DNA of 64,000 bases from assembly GCA_019636845.1 (NCBI GenBank), contig JAHBWV010000001.1:1736001-1800000 (forward strand). The letters run 5' to 3'. A model generated the notes under the pieces. That model was not told the origin of the DNA. It saw only the letters and a program-made list of their open reading frames with translations, and did not search any database. The stretch is from Phycisphaeraceae bacterium. Lineage in GTDB: Bacteria; Planctomycetota; Phycisphaerae; Phycisphaerales; UBA1924. This document shows positions 42,885 to 53,000 of this stretch, one piece after another. The position numbers and the translations under genes are program-made. Position 1 is the first letter of the stretch. The number at the start of each line of letters is the position of its first letter.

Positions 42885-42930
42885 AGCATCGCAGGCTCTG
42901 CCGTCGGCGAATAGGCGGACGTTTCCCCAA
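42885..42930 (-). promoter_or_regulatory. Motif copy D: TTGGGGAAACGTCCGC with GATGCT
   Basis: The exact 16-mer lies at 42930-42915 on the minus strand, 34 bases before GATGCT (42890-42885). It sits between the HMA gene and the divergent histidine kinase gene at 43003, so it could also control the kinase-regulator pair. Confidence 0.55.
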
Positions 42931-43002
42931 TGCGGCTAGATACGGGCCTTCCGAGGCGGCGGGTAACGGGCGCAAGGCGCACCACCGACGTAAAGTGTTC
43001 CG

Positions 43003-44688
43003 ATGGCCAAGAGGAAACGATCGCTGAAGACGGACGCTTGCCGGGAGGCCACGTGCCCCGTGCTCTCAGGCAAGGGGGAGGCTGGCTCCTCCGGCATACC
43101 GTCGGGCTGTGACTGCGGGCGGAACGCCGAGCTGGAAGCTGTCCTCGCCTCGACGCTCGACCCGGTGATCACGATCGACTCGTTCGGAACGATCCGCACC
43201 GCCAGCAACTCGGTCGAGCGCGTCTTCGGATGGAAGCCCGGTGAGTTGGTGGGCCGCAACGTCCATGTGCTCATGCCAGAGCCGCACCGCTCAGGCCACG
43301 ACCAGTACCTCGCGAACTACCGCGAGACGCTCAAGACCAATATCCTCGGCCGCACCAGGGAGTTTGACGCCGTACGAAAGGACGGCACGCGATTCCCCAT
43401 CGAGCTGTCGGTGTCGCGGGCCGACGTGCCCGGCCAGTCCTTGCCCGTCTTTGTCGGCATCATCAAGGACGTGTCGGAACGGAAGGCGGCCGAACGCGAG
43501 CTGCAGCGGCACCGCAGGCAACTGGATGCGATGGTCCGCGAGCGAACCCGCGCACTGGAAAAGAGCCACGAACAGCTCCGCATGGCCGAGCGGCTCGTAG
43601 CCATCGGCACGCTCGCCGCGGGCCTGGGCCACGACATGAACAACGTGTTGCTGCCGATGCGAACGAGGATGAACGTCTTGGACGCGATGGCGCTGCCCAA
43701 AGCAGCCGCCGAGCACCTGGTCCAGATGCGGAAGTCGTGTGCGTACCTGCAGCAACTCACCGACGGCCTGCACATGCTGGCGCTCAGCCCGGATGAGGAC
43801 GACGCCGCGGACGCGGCCACCGATCTGCACGAATGGTGGAGCACCGTCGGACCGCTGCTGACCAAGGCCGTGCCCAAGGGGGTTCGATTCGAGTCAATCG
43901 TTGCGAGCGGACTGCCGCGCGTTCCGGTTGCGCCCCACAAACTCACGCAGGCCGTGCTCAACCTCATCGTCAATGCTGGCGAGGCGATCCAGTCGATGCG
44001 CGAACGCCCACCTCGCGCGGTCGTGCGGCTGTGGGCTCACTCACCGGGTGGTGAGGCCGGGAGGAAGGTAGCGGTGGGCGCACGCGAGGTTCACCTGAGC
44101 ATTGCCGATAACGGCCCCGGCATGACACCCGAAGTGCGGGCCCACGCGTTCGACGCCTTCTACACAACGAAGAGGCGTGGCTTGGGAACCGGTCTTGGCC
44201 TCTCGCTGGTGCGTAGCGTAGTGGTGAACGCCGGAGGAGAGATTGACATAGAGACCTCGCCGGGAAAGAGTGGGAAACGAGGCACCGAGATTGTCCTCAC
44301 GTTCCCGATCGCTCGCGAACGCGAAGGCACCGACACTGCTCGCGCGGCGTCGGTGCACGTCCGCGATCGCCGCGCCGCGTCGATGGCCGCGCACATCCTG
44401 GAAGCGGCCGGGTGGCACGTCACCCGCACCGATGACCCGATCCCTCCACCGTCTCCCGCACCCGGCGGTTCAACGATCTGGGTCACTGAGCCAAGCGAGC
44501 GTGCGCTCAAGGCGGCGAAGGAATACGCGAAGGGTGGTCGTTCTGGCATTGTCGCCGTCGGAAAGCCGCGCCCGCTCGCCCCTTGGGCGAAGCTCGGGTC
44601 GATCGTGGTGGAGACTCCGCGCGACTTCGATGCCCTGCGCGACGCGATCGGGCGGGCAATTGCCGCCGTCACCGGAGCACGCCGATGA
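43003..44688 (+). CDS. PAS-domain sensor histidine kinase
   Basis: This 561-residue kinase has no membrane helix. The Cys-containing N-terminus (CREATCP, SGCDCGRN) precedes a FixL-like PAS domain (about 45-165, DPVITIDSFGTIRTASNSVERVFGW). A coiled linker leads to the H-box GLGHDMNNVLLPM (His near 209). The ATP-binding boxes are NLIVNAGEA, DNGPGM and GLGTGLGLSLV. The C-terminal 110 residues resemble a receiver fold lacking a clear acidic pocket. It is coupled by ATGA to the response regulator and divergent from the copper genes. Confidence 0.88.
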   Translation: MAKRKRSLKTDACREATCPVLSGKGEAGSSGIPSGCDCGRNAELEAVLASTLDPVITIDSFGTIRTASNSVERVFGWKPGELVGRNVHVLMPEPHRSGHDQYLANYRETLKTNILGRTREFDAVRKDGTRFPIELSVSRADVPGQSLPVFVGIIKDVSERKAAERELQRHRRQLDAMVRERTRALEKSHEQLRMAERLVAIGTLAAGLGHDMNNVLLPMRTRMNVLDAMALPKAAAEHLVQMRKSCAYLQQLTDGLHMLALSPDEDDAADAATDLHEWWSTVGPLLTKAVPKGVRFESIVASGLPRVPVAPHKLTQAVLNLIVNAGEAIQSMRERPPRAVVRLWAHSPGGEAGRKVAVGAREVHLSIADNGPGMTPEVRAHAFDAFYTTKRRGLGTGLGLSLVRSVVVNAGGEIDIETSPGKSGKRGTEIVLTFPIAREREGTDTARAASVHVRDRRAASMAAHILEAAGWHVTRTDDPIPPPSPAPGGSTIWVTEPSERALKAAKEYAKGGRSGIVAVGKPRPLAPWAKLGSIVVETPRDFDALRDAIGRAIAAVTGARR

Positions 44689-45458
44689 CCCCACACCCCC
44701 GCACCCGCCCTCCCGCCAAACGCCGGTCATCTGCCCAAACGCCGCTCTCGGGGGCCGCAGGGAAGATCCGACTCCTCTGCGTCGACGACCATGCGTTTCT
44801 CGTCGAGGGTCTCAAGGCCCAGTTCTCCGTGTCGGGTGAGGGGCGGGAGTTCCAAGTCGTCGGACGGCTCGCGACCGCGCAGAACCTCGTCACCGAAGCA
44901 CAGAGTCTTCGTCCCGACATCATCCTGCTAGACATCGAGATGCCCGGGCCCGACCCATTCGAGATGGCCGACCGCCTGCACCGGCAGGACGAGCGGGCCA
45001 AGATCGTGTTCCTCAGCGCGTACGTCCGCGACCACTACATCGCCGAGGCGTACCGGTGCGGCGCCTGCGGCTACTTCTCCAAGGCCGACGAGATCAACGA
45101 CATCATCGAGGGGCTGCGCCAGATTGCCAGGGAAGGGGGAGCGGATTGCGAGTTCGTCTTCGGCCCCAAGGTCAAGGCCCGTTGCCGCCCGCCCAAGCCA
45201 CAGCACACGCTCGGCGGGGTGCGCACCGCCAAGCGCGAAGCCCAGCCGCCGTCGCGATTGGAGACGCTCTCGGCCCGCGAGCTGGAGGTGCTGCGCCTCA
45301 TAGGTAAGGGGCTGTCCCGCAACGAGGTCGCCGAGGCCCTCTCTCGCAGTGCCAAGACCATCGACCGCCACCAGGAACGGATGCTCAAGAAACTCGGCTT
45401 GGAGACCCGCGCCGAGCTGATGCGATTCGCTATCCGCGAGGGGCTGGCGGAGGCGTGA
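44685..45458 (+). CDS. LuxR/NarL-type response regulator
   Basis: This 257-residue regulator is translated from ATG 44685 overlapping the kinase stop. The receiver domain has CVDDHAF near the start, the phospho-acceptor in DIILLDIEMPG (Asp near 84), and the Ser/Lys of FLSAY and YFSKAD. A linker follows. The C-terminal LuxR HTH (LSARELEVLRLIGKGLSRNEVAEALSRSAKTIDRHQERMLKKLG) binds DNA. It probably controls the adjacent copper genes through the repeated 16-mer (inference). Confidence 0.9.
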   Translation: MTPHPRTRPPAKRRSSAQTPLSGAAGKIRLLCVDDHAFLVEGLKAQFSVSGEGREFQVVGRLATAQNLVTEAQSLRPDIILLDIEMPGPDPFEMADRLHRQDERAKIVFLSAYVRDHYIAEAYRCGACGYFSKADEINDIIEGLRQIAREGGADCEFVFGPKVKARCRPPKPQHTLGGVRTAKREAQPPSRLETLSARELEVLRLIGKGLSRNEVAEALSRSAKTIDRHQERMLKKLGLETRAELMRFAIREGLAEA

Positions 45459-45513
45459 TGCCTTCCTTCAGCCCGTTTCGATTCAATCGCCGCCCGGCCC
45501 GTGGTGGCGAATT

Positions 45514-45726
45514 TCATTTCTCCACGGGGTGAGCGGTAAAGCCGATCTCATTCACGAGCGCAACAATTGACTCGCGACTCACGCGGGCCTCATGGTCGAT
45601 CACGGCACGTCCGGCCTCGCGGTCCACCTTCACCTCCTTCACGCCCTCGACGCGGCCCACAGCTCGCTCGATGCTTCCCGCACATCCGGCACAGTGCATG
45701 CCTTCGATCTTCAGGATTGTCTTCAT
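45514..45726 (-). CDS. HMA-domain copper chaperone
   Basis: This 70-residue protein is a single HMA domain with KIEGMHCAGCAGSIERAV, the CxxC metal site. It is typical of CopZ or of a MerP-like carrier. Its start overlaps the tolC stop (ATGA), making it the last gene of the long cus-like operon. It is convergent with the response regulator gene. Confidence 0.85.
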   Translation of the reverse strand: MKTILKIEGMHCAGCAGSIERAVGRVEGVKEVKVDREAGRAVIDHEARVSRESIVALVNEIGFTAHPVEK

Positions 45727-47141
45727 GGCATGCTCCCAGTGTTCTCGGTGGTTGGGACGGTGGGGGACGGTGCAAGCCGCCCTCCTACCGCGTATTCCAG
45801 TTCGATGCGTGCGACCGCGGCCTGACGCTCAAGCTCGTTGAGCCGCGCCCGGGCGTCGGTGACCTCTCGCTGCGCTTCCAGCAGCACCGTCACATCGGCC
45901 TGGCCAGCCTTGAGCGCGGCTTCCGCGAGCGTCAGGTTCCGCTCCGAGAGCGCCAGCACCGTGCCGCGGTACTGCTCCACCAGCCGCAAGGCGCTGTCCA
46001 GTTCGACCCACGCGACGCGGGCCTCGCGCACGGCCCGCTGCGAGACCGCCTCGTAGTTGGCGAAGGCCGCGCGGGCGAGCGACCCGGCCTTGGCGATCTG
46101 AGCCTCGTTGGTGTCAAAGATCGGGATCGCCACGTCGACAACCGGGCCGATGGACTTCTTCCCGTCCACATCCCGCTCGAAGTCAGCCCCCAGCCCGAAG
46201 TCCTTCAAGCGGCTCCTCTCTTCGACGGACAGGTCCGCCCGCTGGGCTTCGGCGATGGAGCGGGCCGCCGCCACATCCAATCGCTGCGAGGCCGCGAGCG
46301 CGATCGCGGTGGTCTCGTCGAGTGAGAGCCCCGCGGCGAGGGATGCGTCCACCTCGGCGGTCCATTCCGCGTTCGCGCTGGCGAAGCCGATCAGTTCCAG
46401 CATCCGGCGGCGGTCCTTGGCGAGGTCGCGGACGATGATCGCCCGCTCGGCCTGCGCCTTTGCGAACTGCTGGCGGGCGCGATTGACATCCAGCGACGTC
46501 CCCTCGCCGCCGCGCACGCGGGCTTCGAGCGAGTCGATGGACTTCTGGATCGTCGCGAGGTTGTGGTCGGCGTGGTGCACGGCCAGTTGCCCGAACGCGA
46601 TGAGGGCGTGGGTCGCCTTCACCTCCGCGACCAGCCGCAGCGCCTTGTCGGAGATGTCGAGCACGGTCTGGTTGAGCCGGGCATCTGCGGCCTTGATCTT
46701 GCCGCCGCGCAGCCAGAGGGCCGTGAACGACTGCACGACCTGCGCCCCGATGAACGAGCCGCCGCTCACGGGGTCGAAGGGGAATCGCAGCGTCAGCCCC
46801 ACCACGGGGTTGGGCAACAGACCCGCCTGCACGAGGTCGGCCCGCGAGGCCGCGATCTGCTCGACTTGCGATCTGATCTCGCGATTGTTGCGGAGCGCCA
46901 TTGCCAGGGCTTGCTCGACCTTGAGCGGCGCGCGGCCGTCCCACGAAGTCAGCGATGCCTCCCACGGCTCGATCCACGTCGGCGTCACGCCTGAGCGTTC
47001 GGCGACGGTCGAAGCGGCCCGGTTGATGTCGGGCTTTGGGTCGAGCGAAGCGCACCCGCTGGCGACAGCGAGCAGAACGAGCACCGCAGGCGCGAGCGTG
47101 CGACGCTTTGGGATCAATCGACGAGGTGGGCGGAACATCAT
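45723..47141 (-). CDS. cusC: TolC-family outer-membrane efflux channel, CusC-like
   Basis: This is a 472-residue outer-membrane factor. The signal peptide ends in lipobox VASGC. Two TolC repeats are present, with helices such as VEQALAMALRNNREIRSQVEQIAASRADLVQAGL and ERNLTLAEAALKAGQADVTVLLEAQREVTDARARL. It completes the tripartite system with the adaptor and RND pump encoded upstream in the same operon (54796-50000). Confidence 0.88.
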   Translation of the reverse strand: MMFRPPRRLIPKRRTLAPAVLVLLAVASGCASLDPKPDINRAASTVAERSGVTPTWIEPWEASLTSWDGRAPLKVEQALAMALRNNREIRSQVEQIAASRADLVQAGLLPNPVVGLTLRFPFDPVSGGSFIGAQVVQSFTALWLRGGKIKAADARLNQTVLDISDKALRLVAEVKATHALIAFGQLAVHHADHNLATIQKSIDSLEARVRGGEGTSLDVNRARQQFAKAQAERAIIVRDLAKDRRRMLELIGFASANAEWTAEVDASLAAGLSLDETTAIALAASQRLDVAAARSIAEAQRADLSVEERSRLKDFGLGADFERDVDGKKSIGPVVDVAIPIFDTNEAQIAKAGSLARAAFANYEAVSQRAVREARVAWVELDSALRLVEQYRGTVLALSERNLTLAEAALKAGQADVTVLLEAQREVTDARARLNELERQAAVARIELEYAVGGRLAPSPTVPTTENTGSMP

Positions 47142-47204
47142 GCGGGCAATCTCCGATCAGGAATCGCCACGCGCCGCGTCGGCGGGGCGGGGCGGTTGAT
47201 TCGA

Positions 47205-47990
47205 TTACTTGTTTTCGTGGCCGGCACCGTGGCCATGCCCGGCGTCGGGCGTGGTCGGCGCGGCCGCGTCGGCCTTCTTGTCCGCCCGGCTCGACCAGTG
47301 CAGGTGCGCGATCTTGGGCGTGCCGCCTTCGTCCACCACGACATAGGTCACCGCCGCGAGGTACTTCTTCGTGAGTTCCTTGTGATTTGGGTCGGGCACG
47401 GTGAACGAGCCGATCTGCCGCACGATCGAGGTCGTGCCGAAGGTCTGCACGTCCTCCTTCGCCACCGTCATCACGAAGCCGGGCATCTCTTTTAGTTCGG
47501 GCAGGAGGTGGTGATCCCGGTACGTCTCCCACGTCCCCTCATCGCCCGCGTTCTCACTCACGGTCGCGCGGCCTTTGTCGAGGAACAGCGCGTTCAACGC
47601 CGTCGCGTCCGCCTTGCCGCACGCGGCGAGATAGTCGCGGGCGACTTTCAGGGCCGGGTTGCTCACCGCATTGATGGCCGCGACCGCTTCCGGGGCCATC
47701 TTGGTCAGCATGGCCATCTTCGCCTCGTCGGACTTGCGGTCCCACTTGCGGTCGCAGCCGGGACAGCAGAATCCGATGGTGACACCCTTGAACTGCCGCG
47801 TAGGCGATTCGGCATCCACCTCGTTCTCCATAATCGGGCAGAGCTTGTTGACGGGTTTGGGTGCGGGCTGGGCCTGAGCCGGCGCAGCTGGAGGTTGAGG
47901 CTGTGCCGCCCAGGCGGCGGCGCTGACAATGCCAGCGCCGAGCACGAACGCGGCAAGTGAACGGATGAACACGGTGGGGGCTTTCTTCAT
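47205..47990 (-). CDS. Exported protein with YHS-like Cys domain and SnoaL-like domain
   Basis: This protein has about 261 residues from ATG 47990 (MKKAPTVFIRSLAAFVLG). The signal peptide is followed by a Pro/Ala linker, then a metal-binding-like segment LCPIMENEVDAE and FKGVTIGFCCPGCDRKW. A second domain of about 130 residues (YLAACGKADATALNALFLDKG and IAHLHWSS) resembles SnoaL/DUF4440-type folds. The tail is His-rich (GHGHGAGHE). It probably binds copper in the periplasm. It lies between the large His-rich protein gene and tolC. Confidence 0.72.
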   Translation of the reverse strand: MKKAPTVFIRSLAAFVLGAGIVSAAAWAAQPQPPAAPAQAQPAPKPVNKLCPIMENEVDAESPTRQFKGVTIGFCCPGCDRKWDRKSDEAKMAMLTKMAPEAVAAINAVSNPALKVARDYLAACGKADATALNALFLDKGRATVSENAGDEGTWETYRDHHLLPELKEMPGFVMTVAKEDVQTFGTTSIVRQIGSFTVPDPNHKELTKKYLAAVTYVVVDEGGTPKIAHLHWSSRADKKADAAAPTTPDAGHGHGAGHENK

Positions 47991-48104
47991 GGGCTTGACT
48001 CCGGGAAACATGGATTGGGACTATTGAACGAACGATGGGCGGCCCAACGGTGTGGGCACGCGGAATGCCGCCGCGCCGGCTCTCGCTCAACGCGGCGGCG
48101 ACGA

Positions 48105-50003
48105 TCACTTCTTGACGTACTCACTCGGATCGAGGACCTCCTTGGGCGAGGTCTTGGCGAGCAGCACATACTCGTCGATGCACGGGGGGCAGCAGAACTC
48201 GTAGGTCTTGCCGCCGATGATCCAGGTGAACTTGGGGTTCGCCTTGGTCATCGTGATCGGGCAGATCTTGTCCCCGGCCTTGGGCTTCATGTCGTGCTTG
48301 GCCATCTTGCCCTTGAACTTTTCGCCCGCCGTCACCGAACCGTTGGCCTTGATGTCGGCCTCGGTGTAGATGCCGCCGGGCGTCAGGTAGAGCGCCCGCT
48401 CTTCGTCGGCATCTACGCCCACGGGCATGGCGTCGTCGCCGTCATGTCCGCCCTTTGCCGAAGAGGCCGCGATCGCCGCGACGAACTTGCTCATCCGGTC
48501 GGTATCGCTCATCACGTCCCACTTGGCGGCGGAGGCCGCATCGTGGAACGCGACGGCCTGGCCCTTGAAGTCGCGGGTGATCTTGGCATCCGCCGCGTCG
48601 GCGGTGATGGGGCAGACGGTGTTGGCCGGAGCCGCGCCCACTGCACCCTTCTCGACGGTGAACGTAAAGGGCACGGTCAGCACCCGCTCCTTCTCGGTAG
48701 TGCCGACATTGAACTGTCCCCACGCCTTGTAAGTGCCCGGCTCCTTGAAGTGGGCCTCAAAGTCAACCTTCGGGCCGCCGGTCTGCACGGCCGCCTTGGG
48801 CGCATCGCCGCCGTGCCCCCCGTGGTCATCCTTCTTTGCATCCGCGCCGCCCGCGCCGTGGCCCCCGTGGGCATCATGGCCGCCCGCCCCGTGCTCGCCG
48901 CCCTCGTGCGGATGGGCGTGAACGAACTGCGTCCCGTCCTGACTGATGATGACCAGGTGCCCCATCGCGCCGAGGTACGGGCGGAGCGTGGTCACGGGCT
49001 TGCCGTCCTTGGTGATGTTGAACGACATGTGGGCCTTGCCGCCCGCGTTGACCTTCCCTTCGGTGTCGAGCGCGACCGTGAAACCGTCAATGGTCTTGGG
49101 CTTGTCGGCATCGACCGTCAGCGGCACCGCCGCCTTCGGAGTGCCCGTCGCCGTCACCTTCACCGGCACCACCTGCTGCGGCGAACCTTTGGGCGTGAAG
49201 TCAAAGTACAGCGTGTACTCGCCCCCGGCGGGGAAGGTCATCGGGATGGTGAACGCGCCATCGGCGCGCCGCGTGGGATGCTCGTGCGCGAACCACGAGA
49301 GGTCCTTGCTCACCGCCAGCAGGTGCAGCACCTTCTCGTGGACCGTATCGAGGTCCTTGACGGGCGTTCCCTTGGCGTCCTTGAGCGTGAAGACCATCGG
49401 CGCGGCCTTCCCGGCTTCGATCGCCTTGCCGCCGTCGGCAGCAACCGTGACCGTGTGCGTGACGGGGGCCGCCTCCGCACTGTGGCCGTGGTCGTGCCCG
49501 TCCGCCATCGCGGGCGCGAGCGCCGCGACCTTCGCCGCTGCCGCCTTCACCGGGGCGAATGCCGCCTTGCTCTTGGCGACATCGCCCGCGTCGGCGATGT
49601 TGTGCAGGTTGTCTGCCGCCTCGGCGAGTTCCTTGCTGGCGAGGTTGATGTCCTTGACCTTCTCGCGCGGTACGCCACTCTCCTTGGCGAGCGCGAGCGC
49701 CCCCATCGTCTTGGCGAGCGTGGCGACGGCGTTGGCCTTGTCCGAGACGCCCGCGATGGAGCCGCCCGCAAGGGCGGCATCTATCGCCTTCACATCTGCG
49801 GCGATGCGCTGCGCCGCATCGGCGAACGACCCGGCCTTGGCGACTTCGCCGTGCGCGTGGCCGTCGTCTTTGTGGCCGGGCTGCCCCCCCGCGCCCGGCT
49901 TGTCATCGCCGTGGCTGTGCTGGGCGAGAGCCATCGACGCGGTCGATAGTGCAAGGCCGGATGCGAGGATCAACGACAGGACTGGAAGACGTAAACGATT
50001 CAT
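48105..50003 (-). CDS. Large exported His-rich protein with two CPI-type domains
   Basis: This 632-residue periplasmic protein has a signal peptide (1-27), a His-rich start (QHSHGDD), an Ala-rich helical domain (55-165) and a region with repeated beta segments that include HEKVLHLLAVSKDLSWFAHEHP and MGHLVIISQDGTQFVHAHPHEGG, as in several copper-resistance proteins. A long His/Gly stretch follows (HGGHGAGG, DDHGGHGGD). Two CPI-type domains end the protein. The first (VCPITADAADAKITRDFKGQ) lacks the CCPxC part; the second (ICPITMTKANPKFTW, EFCCPPCIDEY) has it. Its ATG overlaps the RND stop (ATGA). Confidence 0.78.
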   Translation of the reverse strand: MNRLRLPVLSLILASGLALSTASMALAQHSHGDDKPGAGGQPGHKDDGHAHGEVAKAGSFADAAQRIAADVKAIDAALAGGSIAGVSDKANAVATLAKTMGALALAKESGVPREKVKDINLASKELAEAADNLHNIADAGDVAKSKAAFAPVKAAAAKVAALAPAMADGHDHGHSAEAAPVTHTVTVAADGGKAIEAGKAAPMVFTLKDAKGTPVKDLDTVHEKVLHLLAVSKDLSWFAHEHPTRRADGAFTIPMTFPAGGEYTLYFDFTPKGSPQQVVPVKVTATGTPKAAVPLTVDADKPKTIDGFTVALDTEGKVNAGGKAHMSFNITKDGKPVTTLRPYLGAMGHLVIISQDGTQFVHAHPHEGGEHGAGGHDAHGGHGAGGADAKKDDHGGHGGDAPKAAVQTGGPKVDFEAHFKEPGTYKAWGQFNVGTTEKERVLTVPFTFTVEKGAVGAAPANTVCPITADAADAKITRDFKGQAVAFHDAASAAKWDVMSDTDRMSKFVAAIAASSAKGGHDGDDAMPVGVDADEERALYLTPGGIYTEADIKANGSVTAGEKFKGKMAKHDMKPKAGDKICPITMTKANPKFTWIIGGKTYEFCCPPCIDEYVLLAKTSPKEVLDPSEYVKK

Positions 50004-53000
50004 GACTGAGCTCCTTGATCTGAGGCCGCAGGGCGGCCGGTTTCGGGTGATGCAGAGGCGGACGCGTTGCCACGATCGCTCGCCCCTGCTGGTGTGGCGA
50101 CGGTGGGTTTAGAATGGCTTTCGGTCGTGGTCGACGCTGGTTGGATCGGTGCGCGCTCGCCGTGCTTCTCGGCGTGCTCCCTCGCCAGCCGCTCGGCGGC
50201 GGTCTTGCCGAACCGGTAGAAGACGGCCGGGGTGACGAAGAAGTCCAGCAACGTGCTGGTGATCAGGCCGCCCAGAATGACGACCGCGACGGGGTACAGG
50301 ATCTCCTTGCCCGGCTCGCCCTTGCTGAGCACCAAGGGGATCAGGCCCAGCCCCGCGGTGACGGCGGTCATCAGGACCGGGGCCACGCGCTCCTGGCTGC
50401 CCTGGATGATGAGTTCCTTGCTCCAAGGGCGGCGTTCCTCGGTCATCAGGTGGATGTAGTGGCTGACCATCAGCACGCCGTTGCGGGTGGCAATGCCGGT
50501 GAGGCTGATGAAGCCCACCAGCGAGGCCACGCTGAAGGGTTCGCGGGTGATGGCAAGCGCGGCGACGCTTCCCAGGAACGCGAAGGGGACGTTGAGCATG
50601 ATCTGGATGGCGACCATGCCCGAGCGGTAATGCGTGAAGAGAATCACGAAGATCGCGATGAGCGAGCCCGCACCAAGTGCCAGCAGCAGGCGGGTCGATT
50701 CCTGCTGGGCCTCGTACAAGCCGCCGTACTGGATCGTGTACCCCTGCGGGAGTTGGACATCCATCGCGATTGACTTCTTGATCTCTTCAACCGTCGAGCC
50801 AAGGTCGCGGCCGCGGACGTTGGCGGAAACCACGATGCGGCGACGCAAGCTCTCGCGCTGGACCTCGTTGGGGCCGAGTCTCTCGACGATTTCGGCCACG
50901 TCCTGCACGAGGACGATCGCGCCCGTCGGAGACACCAGCCGCACTAGTCCCAGCGCGGTCGGATCGGTGCGGTGGTGGTCGTCGAGTGTCAGCGTGATGT
51001 CGAAGACCTTCAGGCCATCGAGTACCTGGCCCACGACCTTGCCCTTGGTGGCTGTCTCCATTGCGTCGGTGAGCGTCGCGGGCGTGAAGCCGACGCGGGC
51101 CGCCGCCTCGCGGTTGACGCTGATGTGCAGCTGCGGGATCAGCACCTGCTGCTCAACCTGCAAGTCGGCGACGCCGGGGATGCCCTCCATCGCGGCCTTG
51201 GTCTGTTCCGCGAGCGTGCGGAGCGTGCCGAGGTCGTCGCCGAAGATCTTGATGGCGACCTGGGCGCGGACGCCCGAGAGCAAGTGCTCGATGCGGTGGC
51301 TGATGGGCTGGCCGATGCCAGTGGCGACGCCGGGGAAGGCCGCGAGCTTCTCTTCGATCATCGAGAACACCTGCTCGCGCGACAGGAGGTCTTTGACCGC
51401 GGGCGGCCTGCGGCCCGCAGGTGTCGTGTGCTTGTCGGGTGCTTTCGCTTCCTCCTTGGTCCAGAAATCGACCTCGATCTCGCTGGCGTTGACACCCAGG
51501 GCATGCTCATCCTGCTCGGCGCGGCCGGTGCGCCGGGCCGTGCTCTTGACCTGGGGGAGCGAGAGGATCATCTCCTCGGCCTTGGTGCCAAGTTTGTTGG
51601 ACTCGTCCAGTGACACGCCCGGTTGGCCAAAGAACGAGACGACGGCTGTGCCCTCGTTGAAGGGCGGCAGGAACTCCGAGCCAAGGCGCGTGACGACAAA
51701 CAACGCCACGGCGACCAGAGCGCCGAGCGTCCCCAGGACCGCGACAGGCCGCGGCATCGAGATCGAGTAGGACTTGAGCGCCAGCCACTTGCAGGCCCGC
51801 AGCAACGCGCCATCCTTGCCATGCTCCATGCGCTTGATGCCAGGTAGCAGGTAGTACGCCAGCACCGGCGTGACAGTGAGCGCCACGAGCAGCGACGCGA
51901 AGATGCTCACGATGTACGCAGTGGCGAGCGGCGCGAAGAGCCGACCTTCGATGCCCGGGAGAAAGAACGTCGGCAAGAACACCAGGTTGACGATGATCGT
52001 GCCGAGGATGATCGGGTTGCGGATTTCACTGGAGGCGTCGAAGACGACCTGCGCAATCGGCTTGGGGGTGGCAACGCGGCGGTTCTCACCCAGGCGGCGG
52101 TAGACGTTTTCCACGTCAACCACCGCGTCGTCCACGAGTTCGCCGATGGCGACCGCCAGACCGCCAAGCGTCATGGTGTTCACGCTCAGGTCCAGCCAGT
52201 GGAAGACCAGGAATGTCGTGATAATGGAGAGGGGCAGCGCCGTGAGCGTGACGATCGTCGTCCGCACATTCATGAGGAAGAGGATCAGGACGATGACGAC
52301 CAGTATTGCCCCATCGCGCAGCGCCTCAAAGACGTTGCCGATCGATGACTTGATGAAGTGTTCCTGACGGAACACATCGGCGTTGATCTCGATTCCCTTG
52401 GGCAACGTGGGCCTGATCTGTTCCAGCGTCTGATCGAGTGCCCGGGTGAGCGTGATCGTGTCCGCCCCCGGCTGCTTCTGGATCGCCATGATGACAGCGG
52501 GCGTGCCGTTGTCCGACCCGTCACCTCGTTTGATCGTCGGCCCCGCCTCGATGACCGTCGCCACGTCGCGCACCAGCACCGCCCGTGGCGGGCTGACATG
52601 GTCGCCGGGCTTTGTGGCGATGAGGGACAGTGCAATGTCGTCGGCAGTCTGCACCCGCCCGATGTTGCGGACGACCAGTTCCTGCGAACCGCTGACCACG
52701 AAGCCGCCGCCGGTGTTCTGGTTGGCGGCGGCGAGGGCCTTCTCGACGTCCTCGATGGTGAGATCGAACAAGCGGAGCTTGTCGGGATCGACCTGCACTC
52801 GGAACTGCTTGAGATCGCCACCCATCGCAGTCACCTGGGCGATGCCGGGAATGGACAGGATCGCTGGCCGCAGCGTGAACTCCGCGACGGTGCGGACATC
52901 CATCGGCGTGAGTGTTTTGCTGGAAACACTGATCAGGGCGATCTCGCCCATGATGCTGGTCGCGGGCGTCATGACCGGCACGACGCCGGGGGGCAGCTTC

